Source: Rhizobium ruizarguesonis
GTDB lineage: Bacteria > Pseudomonadota > Alphaproteobacteria > Rhizobiales > Rhizobiaceae
DNA length: 64,000 nt
Direction of reading: 5' to 3'
Assembly (NCBI RefSeq): GCF_012349115.1
Contig: NZ_PQIG01000122.1
Span: 186,001 to 250,000 of the forward strand
The notes below the pieces were generated by a model. It saw only the letters and a list, made by a program, of their open reading frames with translations. It did not search any database and was not told the origin of the DNA. The position numbers and the translations under genes are program-made. Positions 17,977 to 26,179 of this stretch are shown here, one piece after another. The stretch's first letter is position 1. Each line of letters starts with the position of its first letter.

Positions 17977-18001
17977 GGAACCAAACCGGGCCGTCTCCGT
18001 T
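17977..18001 (+). promoter_or_regulatory. EcfG-type (general stress) promoter for DUF1328 gene
   Basis: GGAAC at 17977-17981, a 16-nt spacer and CGTT at 17998-18001 match the alphaproteobacterial EcfG consensus exactly. The start codon at 18032 follows after a short leader with AAAGGAG. Confidence 0.75.
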
Positions 18002-18031
18002 ATCTCCGCAGCAAACGCAAAGGAGATCGCG

Positions 18032-18196
18032 ATGCTTTATTACGCTCTGGTATTTCTCGTTGTGGCCTTGATTGCCGGCGTCCTCGGATTTGGCGGCATC
18101 GCAGGCGCTTCAGCTTCTATTGCCCAGGTTCTGTTCTTCATTTTCCTGGTGCTGTTCGTCGTATCGCTCGTCATGCGGCTGATGCGAAAAGTATGA
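18032..18196 (+). CDS. DUF1328 (YtjA-family) small membrane protein
   Basis: A 54-residue protein, almost entirely two hydrophobic helices: MLYYALVFLVVALIAGVLGF and a second one ending RLMRKV, separated by the Gly-Ala motif GGIAGASASIAQ that defines DUF1328. AAAGGAG precedes ATG 18032. The function is unknown; homologues are stress- or biofilm-associated small inner-membrane proteins. It has a perfect EcfG-type promoter upstream and a perfect terminator downstream, so it is a one-gene transcript, likely part of the general stress response. Confidence 0.92.
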   Translation: MLYYALVFLVVALIAGVLGFGGIAGASASIAQVLFFIFLVLFVVSLVMRLMRKV

Positions 18197-18215
18197 CGCG
18201 GACAGATCGAGCGTT

Positions 18216-18247
18216 AAAAACCCGGCGAAACACTTCGCCGGGTTTTT
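18216..18247. terminator. Strong bidirectional Rho-independent terminator
   Basis: A perfect 14-bp stem (AAAAACCCGGCGAA at 18216-18229, TTCGCCGGGTTTTT at 18234-18247) with an ACAC loop gives U-runs on both strands, serving DUF1328 (plus) and the EF-hand gene (minus). Confidence 0.93.
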
Positions 18248-18269
18248 CTGTACCGTTGCATTTCATTGA

Positions 18270-18635
18270 CTATTGAAGGTTTCCGTTCCGGTCGTGGTCG
18301 GCCGTCGCGAAATCCGCCATCACCCGCTGCATGAACTCGCTTTTGTTGATGCGGCCGTCTTGGTTGGCGTCCGTCAGGGTGAATTGCTCGACGGACAGGA
18401 TCTGCACCGTCTCGCCGGCCTGCAGGTTTCCGTCCTTGTTCTTGTCGAGGCTGACAAAAGCCGTGCCCATGAAGGTTTCGTATTCCGAGCGGTCGACCGT
18501 CTTGCTGGTATTTGCGTCAAGCCGGTCCATCTGGCCCTGATACATCGATCCGGGCTGTTGGGGCTGCGGTTGCTGCGCCATTGCGCCAACGCATTGGCAC
18601 AATATGAATGTGGTCACCAAAGCCAAGGTTTTCAT
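18270..18635 (-). CDS. Secreted EF-hand calcium-binding protein
   Basis: A 121-residue protein with a signal peptide (MKTLALVTTF start, cleavage after AMA at residue 20), then a Gln/Pro-rich spacer and EF-hand loops. Loop 1 at 40-51 is degenerate (DANTSKTVDRSE). Loops 2 (64-75, DKNKDGNLQAGE) and 3 (89-100, DANQDGRINKSE) are canonical, and a fourth (from 113) is cut short by the C-terminus. It should bind calcium in the periplasm or outside the cell; the partner is unknown. GGGAGGGAG precedes ATG 18635, 20 bases after the stop of the lipoprotein gene, so the two form an operon. Confidence 0.88.
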   Translation of the reverse strand: MKTLALVTTFILCQCVGAMAQQPQPQQPGSMYQGQMDRLDANTSKTVDRSEYETFMGTAFVSLDKNKDGNLQAGETVQILSVEQFTLTDANQDGRINKSEFMQRVMADFATADHDRNGNLQ

Positions 18636-18655
18636 CGCGTGATCTCCCTCCCGAA

Positions 18656-18904
18656 TTAGCGGCAAGCCAGCCGGTTGCCGACGTAACCGCCGCCGCCGAT
18701 GCCGGCGCCGACAGCAAGCACCTGCCCGGTTCCGGCGCCGATCGTGCTGCCGATCAAGCCGCCGACAATCGCGCCGCCGACGGTTCCCGCGATGCAGCCG
18801 AATTCGGAATTACGATCCGAGACGGCCTGCGACGTCGGCCCGGACTGGCAGGCGGAGACGGCAAGGCATCCCGCCAGTATGATATTTGTCCTGCGTATGC
18901 GCAT
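18656..18904 (-). CDS. Small glycine-zipper lipoprotein
   Basis: An 82-residue probable outer-membrane lipoprotein. Two possible lipobox cysteines are present: LAGC with Cys13 and VSAC with Cys19. The mature part is dominated by a Gly-zipper (GTVGGAIVGGLIGSTIGAG and repeated G-x3-G), as in 17-kDa-antigen/YMGG-type lipoproteins. GGGAGGGAAAG precedes ATG 18904. It is first in a two-gene operon with the EF-hand protein. The promoter region contains a perfect 16-bp palindrome at 19016-19031. Confidence 0.85.
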   Translation of the reverse strand: MRIRRTNIILAGCLAVSACQSGPTSQAVSDRNSEFGCIAGTVGGAIVGGLIGSTIGAGTGQVLAVGAGIGGGGYVGNRLACR

Positions 18905-19496
18905 CTTTCCCTCCCGATAAATTGCCCGCTATCTCCAATAGAGATCGCCGGGCGTGCGATTGTCCGGCCCCCGCGAAAATATCGCCTGATTATATTTCTC
19001 AAATTCAGACTTAGTTTCTGTTCGAACAGAAGCAGAATTCCGGAAAACAAGCGGAAATTCTGCGGCAATGCCAAGACATCATGCCGTTTCCTCTCCAAAT
19101 ACAGTGTCGCATGGAGAGTATTTCAAAAATAGTACAGCTATCTATACGGCATGGCAACCTGCGCGATCATCGATTGCCTATGCAAATAGGGGTGCCTGCG
19201 ATGTGCATGATACCGCTCGTTGAGAGTTGACAGCGATCAGGATCGTGCCTTTCCGGCAACCATCGCTGACAACATCGTGAAATAACCGGATGACGCGAAA
19301 GGATGCCTTCGAAATGTCCCAATGGGGGCTGAACCGTGACTGTGTTTGTCGCTAGCGCCCTCCCACGCGCTTTGACATGCGATGCGTAAGTGATGCCGGT
19401 TCGGGATCCGTTTTGCGGTTCCGTCCGTTATCTGTTGCCGAATCTGGTGGCGAGTAGCCGGGTATGCTCCCGTCGCGATTTGAGAAGGAGAGACTT
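18905..19496. other. Long divergent intergenic region, no supported gene
   Basis: About 590 bases between the lipoprotein gene (minus) and the DUF992 gene (plus). It is AT-richer than its surroundings. Apart from the palindrome at 19016-19031 I see no gene, repeat or RNA structure that I can support. The length leaves room for an sRNA. Confidence 0.45.
19016..19031. promoter_or_regulatory. Perfect 16-bp palindrome upstream of lipoprotein operon
   Basis: TTCTGTTCGAACAGAA is a perfect palindrome 112 bases upstream of ATG 18904. It has the symmetry of a dimeric-repressor site. It is not the rhizobial LexA form (GTTC-N7-GTTC), and I do not recognise the regulator. Confidence 0.4.
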
Positions 19497-20018
19497 ATGA
19501 AGAAAATTGTTGCGACGGCGTTTGCCGCGGTATCGTTGACGCTTGTTGGCGCAGGGGCGGTCAATGCCGCTGACCTCGTCACGAGGACATATGAAGAGCC
19601 GGACCTGCGCAATGGCGTGAAAATCGGCTACCTCACCTGCGATATTGGTGGCGGCACGGGTTATGTGCTTGGTTCATCCAAGGAAGCTGATTGCATCTTT
19701 CAGTCGACCGTCGGCAACGAACTTTCGGATCGTTATACCGGCGAAGTGAGAAAACTTGGCATCGACCTCGGCTTCACCACGCGCAGCCGCTTGATCTGGG
19801 CGGTGTTTGCGCCGACGGCCGGCTATCACCGCGGATCGCTCGCCGGCCTCTATGTCGGCGCCACAGCCGAAGCGACGCTCGGCGCCGGTGTCGGCGCCAA
19901 TCTCCTGATTGGCGGCACCTCCGGTTCGATCCATCTGCAGACGGTCAGCCTCACCGGTCAGCTCGGCCTCAACGTTGCGGCCGGCAGTGCCTCGATGACG
20001 CTGACGGCAGCGAATTGA
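19497..20018 (+). CDS. DUF992 exported protein
   Basis: A 173-residue protein with a signal peptide cleaved after VNA (residue 24). GAAGGAGAG precedes ATG 19497, which beats a start 11 codons earlier. The DUF992 core is VKIGYLTCDIGGGTGYVLGS followed by ADCIFQS, two cysteines that may form a disulphide, and a Gly/Ala-rich C-terminal half with ATAEATLGAGVGANLLIGG. DUF992 proteins are periplasmic, mostly in Rhizobiales, with unknown function. It is a single-gene transcript. Confidence 0.88.
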   Translation: MKKIVATAFAAVSLTLVGAGAVNAADLVTRTYEEPDLRNGVKIGYLTCDIGGGTGYVLGSSKEADCIFQSTVGNELSDRYTGEVRKLGIDLGFTTRSRLIWAVFAPTAGYHRGSLAGLYVGATAEATLGAGVGANLLIGGTSGSIHLQTVSLTGQLGLNVAAGSASMTLTAAN

Positions 20019-20119
20019 TATGCCTTTTTGGCGCCTCCTGCCGCATGGCGGCAAGGGGGCGCCACCTCTTCTGAGGAGCGATTTCGCGCCCTCGCACGCC
20101 CAAGCCGGATCACGACATC

Positions 20120-20587
20120 ATGGATATTCGAATAGCAACGCCCGACGAAGACGAGGTCTTGGTGGGGCACTATCTGAAGATCTGGGACAGCTACGGCACA
20201 CCACCGGAACGCTACAGGCCAGATGCAGCGGCACGGATCTTGTCGTTCATCAGAAGCGGTCGCGATGAGCGCCGGCTGACCTCGTTCCTTGCCATCGTCG
20301 ACGGTGACATTGCCGGCTCCGCATCCTGCCAGCTGCACCAATCGCCATTTCCGGAGGTCATCCGGCCGGAACAGCGGCTGCACGGTTACATATGGTCCGT
20401 CTATGTCTGAGGCGCTTTCCGCCGGCGCGGCATCGCACTGGCGCTGACCAACAAGGCTGTCGACTATCTGAAGTCGATTGGCTGCACCACCGTCGTCATT
20501 CATGCCTCGGATCCAGGCGAACCCGTCTATCGGGCCGCTGGTTTCGAACTGGCGAAGGAAATGCGCCTGAAGATTTCGGAGGGGTAG
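20120..20587 (+). pseudogene. GNAT acetyltransferase interrupted by one in-frame TGA
   Basis: The N-terminal 96 codons encode the start of a GNAT N-acetyltransferase (MDIRIATPDEDEVLVGHYLK to IWSVYV). A TGA at 20408-20410 then stops it exactly where motif A should begin. The same frame continues without further stop for 59 codons as GAFRRRGIALALTNKAVDYL, then HASDPGEPVYRAAGFELAKEM, ending at TAG 20585-20587. RRRGIA is the acetyl-CoA loop, so the truncated product would be inactive. A single CGA-to-TGA change would explain it. Alternatives are a sequencing error or, less likely, readthrough. Upstream is DUF992; downstream lysR converges on it. Confidence 0.85.
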
Positions 20588-20625
20588 CGACCAGCGATCG
20601 CCGAAGCCGCCGCTGGGCTTTTGGC

Positions 20626-21561
20626 CTACGCTTTCACCCTACCGGGTGCGACAAAGGCGGCAATCGTTGTCTCGTCATGGCCGGCCTCGCGCAGAAAGCG
20701 GCTGGCGAATTCGATGGCAGGGCTTCTAAGCGCATCGTCCGGTCTAATCAGGTGAAAGGCCACATGGTAATCGAGCGTCCGCTCCGAGACAGTGACGACG
20801 CGCCCGGCCGCCAGCGCGGCATCCGACAGCGGCGGGCGCGCGAGCGCGATGCCGAGCCCCTGCGCACAGGCATCGATCACCAAATTATAGTCCTCGAAGC
20901 GCCGGTCGTGGCCGCGCGGCGTATAGTCGACACCTTCACGGGAGAGCCAGCGGCGCCAGCCTTCAATATTCGAATCATGCAGGATTGGCATCTCGAGCAG
21001 CGAAAGGGCATCGGAGCGCTGCCCGAGCCGGTCCGCCAGCATCGGGGCGGCGATCGGAAACGATTTCTCCTGCCAGAGCGGCAGGGCACGCACGCCGGCC
21101 CACGGCCCCTTGCCGCAACGAATGGCGAGATCCGTGCCTTCGCCGAAATCCGCCAGCCGGTGTTCGAGCGTCAGCTCGACATGCAGCTCGTTTCCTTCGA
21201 GCTTCGGCAGGCGCTGAAACAGCCATAGAGAGGCGACGGAGGGCGTCACCGAAAGGCGCACCACCACCTTGTTACGACGAGGCAGCCAGCGCTCGCCGCT
21301 ATTGCCGAGGAGCGCAAGTGCCTCCTCCGCCCGCGCGAAGAACCGCATACCTTCCGGCGTCAGGCGCACGCCCCGGGCTTCGCGCGCAAACAGGCGCACA
21401 CCCATCCAGCGCTCCAGGCGCGAGACCTGCCGAGATACCGCCCCGTGGGTGATGCCGCTTTCCTCCGCCGCGGCCGAAAACGATCCGAGCCGGGCGGCAC
21501 GGGCAAAGGTCTCGAGCGTATCGAGCGGCGGAAGGACTGGCGAGCTGTGAACCATACGCAC
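20626..21561 (-). CDS. LysR-family regulator
   Basis: A 311-residue regulator with the N-terminal HTH (residues 13-60, LETFARAARLGSFSAAAEES and ITHGAVSRQVSRLE) and a substrate domain of GcvA-like type (RLSVTPSVASLWLFQRL, TDLAIRCGKGPW). It diverges from an EamA exporter gene with 79 bases between the starts, the standard arrangement for a LysR regulator and its target. A CATCG-N4-CGATG repeat in the gap is a candidate site. The inducer is unknown; exporters of this family often move amino acids or metabolites. Confidence 0.9.
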   Translation of the reverse strand: MRMVHSSPVLPPLDTLETFARAARLGSFSAAAEESGITHGAVSRQVSRLERWMGVRLFAREARGVRLTPEGMRFFARAEEALALLGNSGERWLPRRNKVVVRLSVTPSVASLWLFQRLPKLEGNELHVELTLEHRLADFGEGTDLAIRCGKGPWAGVRALPLWQEKSFPIAAPMLADRLGQRSDALSLLEMPILHDSNIEGWRRWLSREGVDYTPRGHDRRFEDYNLVIDACAQGLGIALARPPLSDAALAAGRVVTVSERTLDYHVAFHLIRPDDALRSPAIEFASRFLREAGHDETTIAAFVAPGRVKA

Positions 21562-21568
21562 ATTTGAT

Positions 21569-21582
21569 CATCGATTGCGATG
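21569..21582. promoter_or_regulatory. Candidate LysR site in the lysR-eamA gap
   Basis: CATCG (21569-21573) and CGATG (21578-21582) form a perfect inverted repeat with a 4-nt centre, inside the 79-base divergent promoter region. Confidence 0.35.
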
Positions 21583-21640
21583 CTTTTCAAGCACGCATGG
21601 AAGGCCTAATCCACTGTCGCAGGAACATATGGAGGCGAAA

Positions 21641-22546
21641 ATGAGCATGGCAGCAAGCGCACCGATTTCGACGAAACAGCAAGGCGGGTTTGATCTGGTG
21701 GCCTTTGCGGCGATCCTCGTCACCATCCTCTTCTGGGCGTCCTCCTTCGTGGTGATCCGTATCTGCCTCGGACCGCTGACGCCGATCGAACTGGCGACGG
21801 CCCGCTATGTGGCAGCCGGTGTCATCGCCCTCGTCTATCTCGTTATCTACCGGCCGATACCGGAAAAACGCGATTTCGTCCGTCTCGCCGTTGCTGCCGT
21901 GCTTTTCATTGCCGCCTATGCGGTTCTGCTGAACACTGGCGAGCAGACCGTTGCGGCAGGACCGGCGAGCTTCATCATCAACACCATGCCCGTCTTCACC
22001 GCCCTCATTGCCACATTCGCGCTCGGCGAGCGCTTCGGCCGCTGGGGCTGGGCCGGCACCGCGGTTTCCTTCGGCGGCGTGGCGCTGATTGCGGTCGCCT
22101 CCGACGGCGGTTTCAAGCTCGATCCAAATGCCGTCCTCATCCTTGGCGCAGCGCTTTGCTCAGCGATCGCCAGCGTGTTGCAGAAGCCGCTGCTCGGGCG
22201 GCTGCCGGCGCTTGCCGTCACTGCCTGGATCCTGCTGATCGGTTCCGTGCCGCTGTTTCCAGCCGTTCCGGCGACGATCCAGGCGCTGGCCGCCGCACCG
22301 GCGGAAGTGAACTGGGGCGTTGCCTATCTGGTCATCTTCCCGACCGCGATCGGCTACCTCACCTGGGCGATCGCCCTGAAGCGGCTGACGGCCGCCCGCG
22401 CCTCGAATTTCCTCTACGGCGTTCCGCCGGTCGCCACGCTGATCGGGTTCGTCTGGCTGGGCGAAACACCGACCGTGCTCGGCGCAATCGGCGGCGTCAT
22501 GGCAATCTTCGGCGTCCTGGTCGTCAACGTCATGCGGAAGCGGTAG
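21641..22546 (+). CDS. DMT-superfamily exporter (EamA family)
   Basis: A 301-residue inner-membrane protein with ten hydrophobic helices in two EamA repeats (FDLVAFAAILVTILFWASSF start of the first; ALCSAIASVLQKPLLG in the second). GGAGGCGAAA fixes ATG 21641. Family members export amino acids, purines or other metabolites by drug/metabolite antiport; no substrate can be named. The gene is divergent from a LysR regulator that probably controls it. The stop is 97 bases before the glpR start, with GlpR-type boxes between. Confidence 0.88.
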   Translation: MSMAASAPISTKQQGGFDLVAFAAILVTILFWASSFVVIRICLGPLTPIELATARYVAAGVIALVYLVIYRPIPEKRDFVRLAVAAVLFIAAYAVLLNTGEQTVAAGPASFIINTMPVFTALIATFALGERFGRWGWAGTAVSFGGVALIAVASDGGFKLDPNAVLILGAALCSAIASVLQKPLLGRLPALAVTAWILLIGSVPLFPAVPATIQALAAAPAEVNWGVAYLVIFPTAIGYLTWAIALKRLTAARASNFLYGVPPVATLIGFVWLGETPTVLGAIGGVMAIFGVLVVNVMRKR

Positions 22547-22600
22547 CGTCAAATTCGGGCGGTGAAGGCGGATTGGCAACAGTTAGGCATTGCGCCGCCG

Positions 22601-22631
22601 TTCGCTTTCTTTAAAACGAAAGCAGATCGAA
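22601..22631. promoter_or_regulatory. GlpR operator at the glpR promoter (TTCG/CGAA boxes)
   Basis: TTCG at 22601-22604, then CGAA at 22617-22620 and CGAA at 22628-22631, the latter two exactly 11 bases apart. GCTTTC (22604-22609) and GAAAGC (22618-22623) form the inverted core. The same boxes occur, in the opposite orientation, before glpD, which points to autoregulation by GlpR. Confidence 0.6.
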
Positions 22632-22643
22632 AGGCGCACGCTC

Positions 22644-23417
22644 ATGTTTTTGACCGACCGGCAAACCGAAATCGTGGCGATTGCGAAATCGAGCGGCAGG
22701 GTTCTGGTCGAGGAGCTCGCCTCCCGCTTTTCGGTGACGCCGCAGACGATCCGCAAGGACCTGAACGATCTCTGCGATGCGCAGGTGCTGACACGCATCC
22801 ATGGCGGCGCCACATTTCCGAGCGGAACGGAGAATGTCAAATACGAAGCGCGTCGCCAGATCGCCGCTTCCGAGAAACAGGCGATCGGCATTGCGACGGT
22901 CGAACTGATCCCGAGTGGTGCCTCGCTCTTCATCAATATCGGAACGACGACAGAGGCGGTGGGTGAGGCGCTCGCCAACCATCACGAGCTGATGGTAATT
23001 ACCAATAATATCAACGTTGCCAATAGATTACGTCTTTTTCCGGCAATCGAGGTGGTGATTGCCGGCGGGGTCGTGCGCGGTTCGGACGGCGGGATCGTCG
23101 GTGAGGCGGCCGTCGATTTCATCCGCCAGTTCAAGGTCGACTATGCCGTGATCGGCGCGTCGGCGATCGATATTGACGGCGCGCTTCTCGACTACGATTT
23201 TCGCGAAGTGAAGGTCGCTCAAGCAATCATCGCCAATGCCCGACATGTCATTCTCGTTGCCGATTCGACGAAGTTTGAACGCACCGCACCAGTCAGGATC
23301 GGCCAGCTTTCCCAGGTTCATACCTTCATCACCGATCACTGTCCGGTGCCGTCGATCCGCAATCTCTGCCTCGAAAACAATGTGAAACTAATCGAAACCA
23401 ACGGCAGATTTCGCTAG
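22644..23417 (+). CDS. glpR: DeoR-family repressor of the glycerol regulon
   Basis: A 257-residue repressor. AAAGGCG precedes ATG 22644; an earlier start would lack it. The HTH is at residues 5-55 (LTDRQTEIVAIAKSSGRVLV, VTPQTIRKDLNDL, RIHGGA), and the DeoR sensor domain follows with INIGTTTEAVGEAL and the phosphate-binding pattern common to sugar-phosphate-responsive members. E. coli GlpR and the R. leguminosarum homologue release DNA when glycerol or glycerol-3-phosphate is available. It lies 120 bases upstream of the co-directional glpD operon but with separate operator boxes, in line with a separate transcript. Confidence 0.93.
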   Translation: MFLTDRQTEIVAIAKSSGRVLVEELASRFSVTPQTIRKDLNDLCDAQVLTRIHGGATFPSGTENVKYEARRQIAASEKQAIGIATVELIPSGASLFINIGTTTEAVGEALANHHELMVITNNINVANRLRLFPAIEVVIAGGVVRGSDGGIVGEAAVDFIRQFKVDYAVIGASAIDIDGALLDYDFREVKVAQAIIANARHVILVADSTKFERTAPVRIGQLSQVHTFITDHCPVPSIRNLCLENNVKLIETNGRFR

Positions 23418-23437
23418 GCAGCCACCTCCACCAAACA

Positions 23438-23484
23438 TTCGTTTGACATTCGGATCTCTTTCGTTTTAACTGATGTTACTTTCG
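23438..23484. promoter_or_regulatory. GlpR operator array before glpD
   Basis: TTCG occurs at 23438, 23449, 23460 and 23481: spacings 11, 11 and 21 bases, so all boxes lie on one face of the helix. Three of the four are followed by T or G-rich extension (TTCGTTT twice). The array covers the likely glpD promoter, 54 bases before the chosen start. Confidence 0.6.
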
Positions 23485-23537
23485 CAATTGCGCAAATTTT
23501 GTGCGATGCGAAATCGACAGCGGGCTCGGAGGGGGAA

Positions 23538-25049
23538 TTGGGCCGAAATATTCACGACATATTCGTCATCGGCGGCGGCATCAACGGTTGCGGTATTGCA
23601 CGCGATGCCGTTGGGCGTGGCTATTCGGTGGCGCTGGCGGAGATGAACGATTTCGCCTCGGGCACCTCGTCGGGCGCCACCAAGCTGATCCATGGCGGCC
23701 TGCGTTACCTCGAGCATTACGAGTTCCGCCTGGTGCGTGAATCGTTGATGGAACGCGAGATCCTCTGGGCGATGGCGCCGCACATCATCTGGCCGCTGCG
23801 TTTCGTGCTGCCCTACCACAAGGGCGGCATCCGTCCGGCCTGGCTGATCCGGCTCGGCCTCTTCCTCTACGACCATCTCGGCGGTCGCAAGCTGCTGCCG
23901 CCGACGTCCGTGCTCGACATGCGCCGCGATCCGGCCGGCAAGCCGCTGAAGGCGCTGTTTGCCAAGGCCTTCGAATATTCCGACGGCTGGGTCGACGATG
24001 CCCGCATGGTGGTGCTGAACGCCCGCGACGCCGCCGACAAAGGGGCAACGATCATGCCGCGCACCAAGGTGGTGTCGGCAAGGCGCGAGAACGGCCTGTG
24101 GCATATCGAGACCACCGATACCCTCACCGGCCGCAATGACAGCCATCAGGCGCGCATGCTGGTCAATGCCGCCGGTCCCTGGGTCGATCATGTCATCCGT
24201 TCCGCCTTCGGCCAGAACGAAGCCCACCATGTCCGCCTCGTCCAGGGCAGCCACATCGTCGTGAAGAAGAAGTTCGACGATGTGAGAGCCTATTTCTTCC
24301 AAAATCCCGACAACCGCATCATCTTCGCCATCCCCTACGAGGGCGACTTCACCCTGATCGGCACCACGGATCGCGACTACACCGCCGATCCCAAGGATGT
24401 CAGGATTTCGGAGGAGGAGACGGTCTATCTCTGCAATGCGGCGTCGGAATATTTCAAGGAGCCCGTCAGGCCGGAGGATATCGTCTGGACCTATTCAGCC
24501 GTCAGGCCGCTCTATGACGACGGCGCCTCGAAGGCGCAGGAGGCGACGCGCGACTATGTGCTGAAGCTGGAAGGCGAAGGTGCCGCGCCGCTGCTCAACG
24601 TCTTCGGCGGCAAGCTCACCACCTATCGCCGGCTTTCCGAACATGCGCTGGAGAAGATCGGTGCCGCAATCGGCGTCAAGGGCGCTCCGTGGACGGCCAA
24701 AAGCCATCTGCCGGGCGGCGACTTCCCGGTCCGCGGTTACGAGACACAGGTTGACAAGCTGAAGCGGCGTTATTCGTTCCTCGCCGATCGGCATGCCCGC
24801 CGGCTGGTGCGGCGCTACGGCACCAAGGCGGAGCTGCTGCTTGGCGATGCCGGCGGTATCGACGATCTCGGACGGCTCTTCGGTGGCGATCTCTATGAGG
24901 CAGAGGTCACCTATCTCGTCGAACATGAATGGGCCCGGCACGCCGAAGACGTGCTGTGGAGGAGAACAAAGGATGGTCTGCGCCTTTCGAAGGAGCAGGC
25001 CCAGTCACTGGAGGAGTACATGGCTGCCATGCCGGCGATGGCCGGGTAG
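23538..25049 (+). CDS. glpD: Aerobic glycerol-3-phosphate dehydrogenase
   Basis: A 503-residue FAD enzyme (EC 1.1.5.3) at the cytoplasmic face of the inner membrane; it oxidises glycerol-3-phosphate to DHAP and passes electrons to quinone. The FAD motif FVIGGGINGCGIARDA opens the protein. SGTSSGATKLIHGGLRYLE and the DRDY/FGGKLTTYR blocks are diagnostic. I chose the TTG at 23538: GGAGGGGG is immediately upstream, and the motif then sits near the N-terminus as in homologues. A TTG at 23499 would add 13 unsupported residues. It is the first gene of the operon glpD-glpSTPQUV-glpK. Confidence 0.94.
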   Translation: MGRNIHDIFVIGGGINGCGIARDAVGRGYSVALAEMNDFASGTSSGATKLIHGGLRYLEHYEFRLVRESLMEREILWAMAPHIIWPLRFVLPYHKGGIRPAWLIRLGLFLYDHLGGRKLLPPTSVLDMRRDPAGKPLKALFAKAFEYSDGWVDDARMVVLNARDAADKGATIMPRTKVVSARRENGLWHIETTDTLTGRNDSHQARMLVNAAGPWVDHVIRSAFGQNEAHHVRLVQGSHIVVKKKFDDVRAYFFQNPDNRIIFAIPYEGDFTLIGTTDRDYTADPKDVRISEEETVYLCNAASEYFKEPVRPEDIVWTYSAVRPLYDDGASKAQEATRDYVLKLEGEGAAPLLNVFGGKLTTYRRLSEHALEKIGAAIGVKGAPWTAKSHLPGGDFPVRGYETQVDKLKRRYSFLADRHARRLVRRYGTKAELLLGDAGGIDDLGRLFGGDLYEAEVTYLVEHEWARHAEDVLWRRTKDGLRLSKEQAQSLEEYMAAMPAMAG

Positions 25050-25090
25050 GAGCCATGTGGTCCCCGCTGCGTGGAGGCACGGGAACAGGA

Positions 25091-26170
25091 ATGCTGGAAC
25101 TGCGAAACGCCGCCAAGATGGTGGGCGCGGACTATCATATCTATCCGACCGATCTGGTTCTCGAGCGGGGCACGCTGAACGTCCTGCTCGGGCCGACGCT
25201 CGCGGGTAAAACGTCGCTGATGCGGCTGATGGCGGGGCTTGACCGTCCCACAGGCGGCTCGATCCATTTCGACGGCGCCGATGTTACCGGCATGCCGGTG
25301 CAGAAGCGCAATGTCGCCATGGTCTACCAACAGTTCATCAATTATCCGGCATTGACGGTCTACGAGAATATTGCCTCGCCGCTGCGGATTGCCGGCAAGG
25401 ATGCCAAGATCATCGATCTGGAGGTACGCAAGGCTGCCGAACTTCTGAAACTCGCCCCTTATCTCGATCGCACGCCGCTCAACCTCTCGGGCGGCCAGCA
25501 GCAGCGCACGGCGCTTGCCCGTGCACTCGTGAAGAATGCGAGCCTTGTTTTGATGGACGAGCCGCTCGCCAATCTCGATTACAAACTGCGCGAGGAACTG
25601 CGGCAGGAATTGCCGCGCATTTTCGCCCTGTCCGGCGCGATCTTCGTTTATGCCACGACGGAACCCTCCGAAGCCTTGTTGCTGGGCGGCAATACGGCAG
25701 CGCTCAGCGAGGGCCGGATCACCCAGTTTGGCCCGACGGTCGAGGTCTATCGCCATCCGCTCGATCTGACGACGGCGAAAACCTTTGCCGATCCACCGCT
25801 GAATTTTATTGATCTCATCAAATCGGCAGGCAATTTCCTGCGCGACGGCGCTGTGATTTTTGCCGTGCCGCGGCATCTTCAGAACGTGCCAGACGGGCCG
25901 GCAACGATCGCGTTTCACCCCCATCATCTTGCACCAACCGCCCAGACGGCTGATTCGGCGCGGCTGACAGCACGGACACAGATTTCGGAGATCACCGGGT
26001 CGGAAAGTTTCGTGCATCTGCAATTTGCCGACACCCGCTGGGTGATGCTTGCGCACGGCATCCACAATGTCGACCCGGACACGGATCTCTCCGTTTTCAT
26101 CGATACGCGCCACCTGATGGCGTTCGGCGCGGACGGCCGGGCGATCACCACTGCCAGGCAGGGGGGCTAG
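25091..26170 (+). CDS. glpS: Glycerol ABC transporter ATPase 1, missing the switch histidine
   Basis: A 359-residue MalK/UgpC-type ATPase, second gene of the glp operon. Walker A is atypical, GPTLAGKTS at 34-42. Q-loop Gln80, signature LSGGQQQR (132-139) and Walker B LVLMDEP with Glu157 are intact. The H-loop, VTHDQ in relatives, reads VYATTEP, so Thr190 occupies the usual catalytic-switch His position. A TOBE-type C-terminal domain follows. ACAGGA precedes ATG 25091; the frame is open upstream. It pairs with GlpT, whose defect is complementary. Active glycerol uptake by this system is established in R. leguminosarum; E. coli instead uses a facilitator. Confidence 0.92.
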   Translation: MLELRNAAKMVGADYHIYPTDLVLERGTLNVLLGPTLAGKTSLMRLMAGLDRPTGGSIHFDGADVTGMPVQKRNVAMVYQQFINYPALTVYENIASPLRIAGKDAKIIDLEVRKAAELLKLAPYLDRTPLNLSGGQQQRTALARALVKNASLVLMDEPLANLDYKLREELRQELPRIFALSGAIFVYATTEPSEALLLGGNTAALSEGRITQFGPTVEVYRHPLDLTTAKTFADPPLNFIDLIKSAGNFLRDGAVIFAVPRHLQNVPDGPATIAFHPHHLAPTAQTADSARLTARTQISEITGSESFVHLQFADTRWVMLAHGIHNVDPDTDLSVFIDTRHLMAFGADGRAITTARQGG

Positions 26171-26179
26171 GAGAAGATC

